This document shows positions 48,926-60,900 of a stretch of DNA of 64,000 nt, piece after piece. Both the position numbers and the translations under genes were made by a program. Position 1 is the first letter of the stretch, and each line of letters begins with the position of its first letter. The stretch lies in the NCBI GenBank assembly GCA_943736015.1, contig OX031057.1, forward strand, positions 56,874,001 to 56,938,000, written 5' to 3'. This DNA is from Tridacna crocea (lineage: Eukaryota > Mollusca > Bivalvia > Cardiida > Cardiidae). The notes beneath the pieces were generated by a model. That model saw only the letters and a program-made list of their open reading frames with translations, searched no databases and had not been told where the DNA came from.

Positions 48926-51900
48926 GTACGTAGTTTGATTAATTCTACGATTTAAAGTCGCCACCGGTCACCCATATTCGCGATATTCCCAGATGGCGGT
49001 TGTTTATGTCTCATGGATGGTACAAGATAAAAGACGAAACTCATCCTAAGCTAGGCTTAGTTCTTTAATGAGCTATGTGTAAGCAGGGTCACAGGGGAAA
49101 TCTTATCCTAAAGATAATTGGTATTTTCAGTTGACCGGTCCTGGGTATCGAGTCACCATCATTAAGTGAGATAATAAATTTCGTGTTCTGCGACTTTGCT
49201 ACCTGGGCTGACTATGTTAGACGGTTATCATGCAGACTTCATGTCTTTGACAACACTGTTCTGTAATAAGCTACATATTGTTGGTTTACCTCGATAAGCT
49301 GTAGTTATGAGGTTTTCGAAGTAAACCGACGATATATAGGTAATGTTACTAGAACTTTATAAATATATATATATATGTATGTGTGTGTGTGGGGGGGGGG
49401 GGGGGGGGTGAAAGACACAGGGTAACGGCAACTGAGTGTACATGTAATGCCTTACCAAGGTATATATTATTAGTTGTACGGTCAGGTGGCAGGGGACTTG
49501 AAAACTTGTTCATGTCGCCCCGAGCCGAAGGAACAAGCCGTGTGCAGTCTGGTGGCAGGGGTCTTGGAAACTTGGATGTGGTGAATCATGCCCCCCGAGC
49601 CGACGGTGAGGTGGCGACAGCCGTGAACAAGTTTCCAAGTCCCCTGCCACCTGACTGTACAACGAATTTATTATACTGCAAAGTTTTACCCTTTCAAAGC
49701 GCGTTAAGAAAAATTTTCCTGTATTATAATCTCACAAATTGAGTATGCTTACGAAATAGAAATTCTCTTCTGAGTGCCCCAATTCAACGAAAACTGACGT
49801 CACTGGAAATTGACGTCACTAAAACGTGCGGTTTGGTGCATAATATATATCAGGTCACGAAAAATTTCTCTGCCGTATAATAAAACATGTTGCGCAGTCA
49901 TATACATGTAAGTGCATGTAATGGGCAGACGGGCAAGAAAACTTGATCTCTTTTTAATATACGATGGGTAAAAAACGTAACTATGGCCAAATTGGAATTG
50001 CCGATCTACAAAACAGGGAAGGTGGCAGATAGGACGAGGAAAAGAGGGTTTAAAGGTGGCCCTTCAGATTTTGGGACGAAAATTTCACAAAAATGCAAAA
50101 AAGTCACCCTTATACTAGCAAAGCATTTTAATTTTCATTCACAAAACCCCAGTAGTCGAAAACCACCCGACAACACGAGAAATTAGAGATTTACTACGAC
50201 ACAGGTTGACACCAACGGGAGACACATTCTATTTTTAGATGATCAATTCGCTCATCTACATACAGGAATACACAGACCAAGTTTCAAACATAGCGTTCGA
50301 AGAAGACATTATGGAAAATAATTATTACATTGTTTGTTATGTAATGGAATTTAAGCGTTATGAGTCACGTGCCAGTCACTTGACATTCCCACAATGCTTT
50401 ATTGATTTTTGGCGCGAAATCTAAAAATACATTAAGAGACTACGTAGCCTTTTAAGGGAACACCATCAAAAAAATTATTTTCGTAATTTTATGAATCTTA
50501 ATTATTGATTATTTGTATCATTTTTTCATGTGAATTTCAGTGATATATATATATATTTTCATTTGGTGAGATGTAACAATTCTAAATACCCACTTTTAAA
50601 CTCCCTTAAAAATAAAGCCGGTAGTTTATCGAAGACAGAGACAAGAGCTGAGGCACTTATATTTAGTCTCATTCGTGGATTTATCAGATTCTCGTTTAAT
50701 ACTGGAGACAGAAAAAATCATGTAGAATCTTTTATATCAAGTACACTTGGCTAATGAAATAAAGTTGATATAAAGTTGATAACGAGCAGGAGTATTATAA
50801 TTTTTCCCTTTTGTCAGACAGACAGACAGAAAGACAGACAGGTATGGATAAACGAACGCTTTTTAGCCCACTCAATGTGCATATAGCCTAAACTAATCAC
50901 AAACACTTTTTCACATGTTGTATAATGTTCTAAGTAAATTTTTAAAATATACTTTACATAAAAACTTAAGGAGGCGGTGTAATGCAGAAGTCATTCCTCT
51001 ACGTCGAGAAATGACCCATAGGTCACTTTGTAATGGGGTTCATTTCTGTGCATTACACCGGCATGAAAAATCAAAGTTGTTCACACAGTTGTGCAAATAC
51101 TGTTGCCCAATCTTCAGATGATCAAACCAGAAAAGAGTGCTAAAGAGAGCAGTAACTTTAGTTGGCATTAAGCCTCCGCTCCTCAATAGACGAAGTGATC
51201 CAAGTTCATAAAACTGACTGCTTTCCATCGAAAATTTCAACTCTTTGATACTCTTAATCTTGTAAATTCTGAGAAACATTGTTGGTAAACCAACAAATGC
51301 TTGCAACAAGCTTAAGTTCATTCCCCAACAATGTTCACAAAATTCTCAGAGTAACATGTGTTACCACAAATTGGACTAACTGTACGATTAATGGTGTCCA
51401 CCATCCTATAAGGACTAAATTCAAGATGCATTGTTTGAAAAGAAACAGATGCTCTCAATAAGCATCCATTTCCTTCTTCATAGTGCTCCTCTAACTTTTG
51501 AAATTGAATTTACTACTTTGATTATAGAGTAATATTTTGTAATGTATTTAGTGGGTCCCAGAATATATTGTACCCATTATTATGAATGTCTTTCACTAAT
51601 ATTACACCGTCGAAGGTCCATGCTGCGTTTACTTGTTTGTTTTTCATTAGAAGTCGGCACTGGCGAAATATGTCACTTCGTGTCCGTGTTAGGTCCTCGT
51701 TGATATAACAAGATCTTTAATTGTTCTGACAAAGCTTGGATTTCCTTTTGTAGATTTTGTCTTGGATCTGTAAGACGTGAACTTCACGATGATATCTCGA
51801 GGCTTTGAATTGCTATATGCAGATCCTCGCAGTGGTCCTACACGATGACTACGGTCAATCTCAGCCAACTGAATGTCGGCATCAATCGCTCTGGAAGCTT

Positions 51901-54900
51901 CCAGGACACTGTCATCTGTATTTTCATGTTCGGTTTCAGCAAACCCTGACAATCTTAAGCAGTTTGGTACTGGTTGGCTTTATCCTGTAATTCTTCAACT
52001 ACTTCCAATCGCTTCTCGAGGCTCTTTACCCTTTGTCTTAGTGACTCATTTTCCACCTGAAGTGCGTGGATCTTTGATGTAACACCTGCAGGTACTCCAT
52101 CAGTTATAGAAGAGATCATATTTGAAATTTGGCTTTCAAAGGTTTTGATCAGAAAGGAACTGATATTCCAAAGTTCCTCGTCGCAAAAACGGATATGGGT
52201 AGAAACCTCCATTTCTGGACCCTCCGGTAAAGCACGAGCCTTTTCAGTTTCCTTTAGATCTAGTGGAGAGGACAGTTCACGTTTACTTTGCTCCTTGGGG
52301 GTCGATCGGACAGGGGTAACAGGAGGTTCACTCATGGTGGTTATTAATTTTCTACAGTATACTATTACACCTACTCAAGTGTGACCACTGTAGATGAATG
52401 ACCACAACACGAATGGCAGGTTTTTGCTCCGATATTAATAATCACAGGCAGTCAAGCGTAATTTCTCATGATAGTGGATGAAAAGTCCAACATTTGAGTC
52501 TTTCCCAAAATACCTGACCACCGGAACACCGCAGATAAATTCTTGATCCTCAACTTTAACTCAAAATCCGAATCCCTAGCACTATAAGTTAGTCGTTTCT
52601 GTAAAAATATTGAAAAGAGTCCGTTCTTAGTTTTTTTTAACAAACCGCCATTAGACTGACCGGAAGCAGAAAATAGAATCAAGTGACAAACCACTTTAAA
52701 AGACACTAGTGCCAATTACAATCCCAAATTGTGTACACTTCCTGTTCCACACTGTGTATATTCGGGACCCTGGTCCTATTCGGAAAAAAAAATCATACTC
52801 CGGACTTGTATGGAGTCTAAAATAGATCCATATATATTTTCATCCGGGTGGTAGTATTAACCTTAAGGCTGCTATGTGCGACTCGCTGACCTTTTGAGGA
52901 CAGCGAAGGTCAAGATCAGACTGCACGGAAAAAACAGTCTGATCTTGGATCTACACTTTTCAATCAGGAGATATTTTCTCTCTAAAAGATCCTCCCAAAT
53001 GACAATATTCAAGTTTGTACTTTCGGTCGGAAAACTTTTGTTCTTTTATTTAGCAGGATAAAGATTAAAGCAATTTCATCGATTGTTGATGTGAAATGAA
53101 TTCATTTTTTACACAGGAAATACTACGCTCAACATCGGTGCTAAGGTTCAAAACAGCGCCATGGCTTTTTGAAGTTCCAAGGAATCCGATTGATTTCATG
53201 GTGGTTGCTTCCCGGCTCGGGTCTGTTGTGGCCTACTATACGTACATGGATGCGAGCAATAAAAGGGCGTTTGCGAAGGTAAGTATGTATGATGTATCAA
53301 TTCCGAAATTGTTTTCTCTTTTTAGAATCGGCATGAGAAGGGTTGGTCAATTTCGGTCAACTGTACTCGTATTCTCAGCCGATAACACACGAAAGGGAAC
53401 TTGTTTAAAAAAATAATAATAATAAATTCATTTAAATATAGCAACAATCAAAATGTATTTATCTGTAAATCAAATGCCTTACTCAGGATTTATTCAGATG
53501 TAACACCAGAACAGATTACTTCTGTATCGCAGTAGTAAAAAGCAGTGCCCTTTGAAAATCCGAAATAAAGCACCTCCGCTACCCCGTTTGAAAAACAAAG
53601 AAAACGATAAAGGGACAAGTCTAATATGCGTTTGTGACGTTAAGCCGATAATTTCTAATGCAAAAGGGCGTACCTTAGTTTTTTCTTGGTAGACTGATTA
53701 TCGCCCGTGACATCATCTCCACAAAGGATGTACAACTGGTTCGTGCCTCTTTTTACACCGAATGTTTGAGGATAGTTGTACTCGTGGAGGAACACAAAAG
53801 AAGTGCACGAGTTAGGTCCCATTTTCTGTACTTTTCTCTGACGGTTATTTGCCGTACTTTTCAATGAAATAAAAGGCAAAATTTGCCAGCAAAAAAGACA
53901 GCAGAGGGTCTTTTGAATCTTTTCATTCAGTACTTATCATCGTCCCCTATTCGAAAGATTTTTTGACGTGGGGTGCGAATCAGTTTAAATGGCATGGATT
54001 TATTATAAAGGAAATTGAAGTGGGACAAATTTATCAAACCAGTCAAAACCTGTCAAAATTCATTCAGTATCGATGAAAACACTCATCAAGCTAAGCAATA
54101 ATGTGAACTTTAAAAGACCTTGACAAAAGGCATGCACAATGGGTGGTGTAAACAAATACACCATATAAACCGTATATCACGAACGGTGTATAGCAATGAG
54201 ACAAAAGAGTGTAAGTGACTTCCTATTTGAGCGAAATGACCAATTTTTGAACTTGTAAGAAAAGTCGTCAGGAAAAGATTCTGATAGTATCAGTATCACA
54301 CTGAAATTGTGGCCTCTAACCAGCACACAAGGTTTTTCTAAGATTTGTCCAGTGACCTATTTCTTAACCCAAGATAACCCAATTCAGAAGTCACCTGATA
54401 TATCACAAAAACGAACATTCATGAGTACCGGCTGAAAATGAGGCATCTAGAGTGCAACTATGTTTTTTCTAAGATTTGTACCAATGACTTACTTTTTGCT
54501 CTTACATTACCAAATCTTAAACGTGTAATTATTTTCATCAAGACAAAGACTCCAACCAATTTTTTAATAGGTTTAGGACTGAACATTTATCACACAACCT
54601 TCTATGTTTTCAGTGTAAAATACCCATTACGAATTTTCTTGTCTTATACACGTTTGATATCATGTTTGTGTGACGTCATTTTTGACGTCATTTTGTACGT
54701 ATTTCATACAAGTGAATTGGTCTTATGTATAATACCGCAGTGCATCTAAGAACGTTTTTGTTTAATAAAATCTTATCTCAATAGCACACTCATGTCAGAT
54801 CCTATATGTCCTCTCTAATGTGCAAACAAGTTTTTCTTTTGATTCGGTCCTCTGGCCTACTTCTTGATCCTATGTGACCCGATTTGGAGTCTGAGATATC

Positions 54901-57900
54901 GTCAAGACAAATAGTCTGACCAAATTTCCAGAGTCATTGACTCAAAATGTGGACTTAGTCGCAGACAAGGCATTTCTAAGATTTGGGTAGGTGACCTACT
55001 TTTTAACTGGAACTTACAGATTGTCCTAGATTTTATCAAGGAAAACATCGTTACCAAGTTTCAGTAGTATCTAGATGTGGAAATTTGGCATCTAAAGTGC
55101 ATACAAGGTTTTTCCTAAGATTAGACCCAGCCACCTACTATTTGACCCCATGACCCCCAATTTCATACCTGTTCGAGATATCATATAGAAAGAGATACTA
55201 AGCGAGTTTCTTTAGTTTAAGGCCGAAAAAAAAATTGTAAAAGATTTGGCCTAGCCACCTATTTCTTGACCTTACCGCCGCGATATAGATCTAAATGAAA
55301 TAATTTTTAAAATGTCGTACAAACGAATATACAAATAAAATAATATTCCTGGTCAAGCAGCGACAGTTTGAAAACCTTTGTAAGAAAAGCTAAAAGAAAA
55401 TTCAGTAAAAGACACTAATACAATGGTCCCACTATGGAGTGACATTTGACCACTGGAGCTTACGTGTGGTAACAACTGCCTTTGCAATATGGTACTATTA
55501 AAACAAACAGTTTTCCTGCAGACAAATTAAAACAAACAGTTTTCCTGCAGCCTTTGGCTCTTTCACTTTTCCTGTATCTTTTTTGACGTTGATAATAACC
55601 ATCTGGGTTTTGTAATCTCACCAGACTTCAAAGATGATATATCACTGTGCCAAGTAAATAATAACAGGCTTATCACCAGTTCGGTAGAGAGGCAAAACAA
55701 AGAAAACTATTTTTCAGTGGTATCTGTATTGCTCAATGAGGTCTGTACCCTCTTTTGTAAATGTTCAGAGTTCTCTCCAGAAGTTGAGACTTCTGGAGAT
55801 GGTACGTGAACGACAGCACCTATCAATTACGAGGATTTGTATTCAAATCACCACGATGACATCGTATCTAATAAATGTTGCGTAGTCGAATCAAATCTAG
55901 TTGCTGGTGAAAAAGAGATGCCTATTAAATGTCTTGTAGTGTTCGTTGTCTTACGCCTATATACATGTACATGTAGCTTTCCACTTTAAAGTTAAAGAAA
56001 CATCACGAAAGAGATTACAAGTAGCCAAGACTTCAAAGAATTACATAGTGTAGCACATTCATGTACAATATTTATAAATGATAGGTCTGCATATGTCAGT
56101 AAATATAACTTTTATATGCACATCTTTGATTTGTAGTGAATTTTCTTACGAGTATAGATTGAATCTAACCAAGAGTAATTGAGAAATGGCGGTTGTTTGT
56201 CCTCGAGTCATCACAAAAAACAAACACTATTACTTACAAACTATTTTTGAGGCGTTTAAAAGGTAGTAAGTAATTGTTTTCACTGTTACTGTAAAAAATG
56301 TCACAATTTTTTTGTATTGCTTTGCCGTGGGAGGCAAATTTTTTTTTAATTAATAGCTATTTTGAGTACTCCATATTTTACTCAAATCAACTATATATGT
56401 GATAAAGTAGAAATAGACGGAGTAGTCCAATATATAAGAACCATCCAGTTATTTAAACGCCTTTGGAAAATTGAATCGTAGAGTATCTAAATGACTGCAA
56501 AGAACTGTACATCTAGTTGTATTTATAAGTGTTTTACATGAGATTTTTTTGGTATATACATGTGAACTAAAAAAGCCCCCTTTAAGCTGAATCAGATGTT
56601 TCACAGAACAGATAAAAAGCACAACTGGGCAAGCAAACAGACAAATATTGTCAAAATCCTCTGATTTACAAATAACGATACAAAATTTCTGTCCATTTTT
56701 GTCTATTTATCTATTCATTTATCTGTTTATTTTTTGGAACACAACACAATACCTCGTGCTTATTATTTAGCATAATAATCTAATTTTAATTCTTTACCAA
56801 ACAACAAAATTTAGACTGGTCCAAATTGAAAGTACTCACAGACGACAGAATAATCGTAACTCAAAATTTGAAATTTGTTTCCACTAGGGTAGAAAACATT
56901 GTGGGAAAAGGAAAAAAATGCTGGTACCAGAATTTTCTCCTTTTTTCCACAATGTTTTCAAAAGGCTTCTATCTCAGGGTCGTAAAAACCAGGGATTATT
57001 TGGTAAAGGGTTACTTTCAACTTGGATGAAATGCATCATACCTCAGTAGTGCTTTCAGTGCTTTGATTTATATACACTGTTATATTTTAGCAGCATTGTC
57101 ACATGTACATGTACTTTGATTCTTTGCCAAACTTATGGTCTGATCTCGGATCTACACTGTCCCATAGGAAGGACATTCCTCTCAATAACATAACTTTGAA
57201 AGTTTTATTTGAGTAATTTGGCAGAATAGAGGTTAAGAATGTATATTTTGTCATAATGCTTCCAAAAGGGTAGAGACAAACATAGTTTTGATAGTTCTTT
57301 TCTTTTATCTTTTCAATGAATAACACACTTCTGTCACAATATTTTCAAAATTGTCAACTATCTGAAACCTTAAGATAACTAGCAAACTTGTGAGAAGACA
57401 TCGAGAATTTATTTTTTAAATGTTAACGTTTAGTTGTATTAGGATCTTCTGTCACAGTTTTTTTCTTTAAGGTCTTCAGCTATCAGTTTTTTTTTTTTTT
57501 GCTCACATGTTAATTGGTTTAAGAACATTGTCAGTAGGTATCATATTTTCTCTTTCTTTTTTTTCATTTATAAGCTGAAGATGTATTACAAAAGTATATT
57601 ATAATTTTCTCAAGAGTTGTTAACTGCAGGAGCTTATAAATTGTTGTAAATATGTCACTCATTGTACAAAATTGTTGTATATTATGTAAGTGTATATGGG
57701 CCAGAGGCCTAAATACTTGAATAAAGGTATATTGATTGATTGATATATTGATTTATTGTTTTTCAATTGCAAAAAATAAATCAATTTCTGTTTGTCTAGA
57801 CAAAATTGTATAGCTGGTCTTTACTTGTTTGACTCACTTTATTTGGAAGAAAAACTATCTGAGAAGAATTGGAATGGACTTAAGATAGTGGACCCGTAAT

Positions 57901-60900
57901 AGAAAACAGCTATTTCCACCATAATATTATCCTACATAATTTGCTCTGATTCAAAATGAGTATTATTGTACTACTTTCACCTAGCCACTTTTTCCTTTTT
58001 ATCCTTATTAGAATTATCATTTATAAATCTAAAACCATTATATTCTCAATACAAAGGAAGACGTTAATTACCATCCTTTTCTGGAAACTAACAAAAGTAT
58101 CAACAGATAAATTAAAGATAGGCATCAAAGGAATTTCTGGTCTATTAAAATGTGCAAAAGTATTATATCTGTATAAATCCGTATTTATCAACTATCAAAA
58201 ATAATTGCCATGATGCTCTAAAAGTAGTACGGGCCCACTGCCTTAAATACAATTAACTCCTTACCAAACAACAAAATTTTAGATTGGTCCATATTGAAAG
58301 CAGCTGCCGGTGTAATGCAGAGAAATAACCCTCCCATATAAAATGACCCATGGGTCATTTCACTACGTAGAGAAATGACTCATGGGTCATTTTACTACGT
58401 AGAGAAATGACCCGGGTCATTATTCCGCGTAGATAAATAACCCTCTGGGCCATATTTCTACGTAGTGAAATGACCCATGGATCAGTTTTTCTCTGCATAA
58501 CACCGGCAACAGAATAAACATTGCTCAAAATATGAAATTTGTTTCCAGCAGGGAGGAAAACACTGTTGGAAAAGGAGAAAATGCTGGTTACCAGCATTTT
58601 CTCCTTTTCCCACAATGTTTTCAAAAGTTTTCTATCTCTTGGTCGTAAAAACTAGGGATTGTTTGGTAACGACTTAAAGATATCCATTTACTCATTTTAG
58701 CCGAATGTAGAAATGTATAAACAAATAAACTAGAAGTAACTATGGTCCCAAAGAATGAAAAGAAGCTTCAGATTTATGATTTGAAGTGAATAGTTTTGAA
58801 ACCATTATGAGAGAATTACTCGTACGGCAGGCCAAAGTTGTAAACAACGTGGAAGTGTATCTCTGGACTCAATAGACCATCTGCCAAATTCCATTAGTGA
58901 CGCGTCACCACGAGTTACTTCCCTTGCGAGTACTCTCCATCGGACAATCTTTCCTAATCTTGAATATACCGAATAGTGAAAAGGTCATATTTTTCAAATA
59001 GAATTCACACTAATCGTGATAAATAAGACAAAAAAACCTAAATCGGCCATGTCAGTAGTTTTATCAATTATCTTTTTCGAGGACACACACAAATAAAGAA
59101 CTCGTTTTGTCAATCTTTCGGTAAACTTCAGAGATCATAAGCAGCGCTGTCTCCTGCCGAGCGTGTTGATAGAACTTTTTGTATGCAAACTGCATTAACC
59201 CTTATGCTGCGAAGTGCGACTCAACGACTTTTTGCAGATAATTTAGATCAAGATCAGACTACGAAAAACGTGCAGTCTGGTCCTAGATTTACACTGTCCG
59301 AAACGGAGATATTTTACCTGGAGATATTCCTTTCAAATAATATTTGGGATTTTACTATCGACTTTAAAATTTGTCTCATATGATTATTTAGTAGGATAAG
59401 GTTTAATAACTTGAAAATCAAGTCCCCCTCCCATTCCGAAAGAAATGAGAGCAAATATACATTTAAACTGAGACCAGTTAAATCAGGTTACATAATAATG
59501 CATTTGAAAACGAAAAATTGAAGGGGCCAATGATTAGAACAGACTTACCCCCTGTAACAGATTTAAACAATTCCAAACCTTTATATTTGATCAGCGTCAG
59601 ACTGAACGTAATAAACAATTATGACACGTGTGTGTTAGTCGGTGCCTAAGAAGAGCATAACAGCTTTTCAAATAGATGCACCCACTTTGACGGTGAAATA
59701 CCGAGATCAAAAGAACACCCAGCTAACCCTTTACTAGCTTTTCAATGAAAACAAGTATAGCACGTATTTGCCCACTGAAAGTGAATCCCGTAAATTCAAA
59801 CTGTATAATGTCCCAGTTTTTGGTAAATAGACTGTGTCTGCCTATTTGCAGATACTGGAGCGATTTAAAAAAAAAAAAAATTACTATCACTTCAATAGTT
59901 TAAATAATTCAAACCACCAACCCCTGGATTTCGAGCTTGTACGTTACAAACTTAGTTACGGAATTCGGCAAACATATTAGTTGACCAATCAGACATAAAA
60001 ATAGGGAAGGTCTATTGCAGTTATAGAAATGTTATTTTCCACCTTTTTTCGCTATTTTGGATAGCAAAAAAAGGAGAAAATGTTGGATACAAGAACTTTA
60101 TCCCTACTTAACAACATTTTCAAAAGCAATATTTCTCAGGGTCGTAAAAAGCTTGGGTTATGTGGTATAGGGTTTAACCTTTTACCAAACACTTCCTGGA
60201 TTTTATGATCGTGAGATAGAAGCCTTTTGAAAACATTGTGGGATAAGGAGAAAATGCTGGTAACAAGCATTTTTCTCCTTTTCCCACAATGTTTCATACC
60301 CTGCTGGAATCGAATGTCAATTTCTGAGTAACGTATTTTGTCATAATTATGCAAGTGCTTTCAATTTTGTCCAGTCTAAAATTTTGTCGTCTGGTAAAAG
60401 GTTAAATAGTTACCGTGAATGTTTTCACCCGACGTCAACACCTTGGACTCGTCCAGATACTTAGCATATGTAGACGATCGAATAAAAAAAGGCCAAATGG
60501 TTGTAATTGTCCTTGAAAAAGTAAAAGAATACTGTTGGGACAGGATAAAGTGCTTGTTGCAATCCCTTCCTTTTTTTCCCACAATATTTTCTCTCACACT
60601 TTGAAAATTCATTTTTCACAGATGTCTCTGAATTGTATATTGATTACTTTTTTTTTTGAAGGGGGGGGGGTATGTGTTAAGGTTGAGAAAGTGAGACAAA
60701 TAACATAAAATGAGCAAAATCTGCACGTCTGCCCCCTTTTTTTTCCGGATCCCCATAACTCGGAATACATTGGTAAAAGGTTAAATAGCTGTCCAGTGTC
60801 TTCAGAAAGACAGGGACAGTCCATTTACTGATATTATAGCACTATTATCAAACGTCTTTGTTGCACTTTCAGGCATGTTCCTTTTGACGAGTAACTTTAT

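Noticed and set aside
49383-49742. 119-codon open frame
   Set aside because: Reads through a G run and the fold-back repeat copy.
54438-54749. 103-codon open frame
   Set aside because: Falls inside a degenerate tandem repeat array with no family resemblance.
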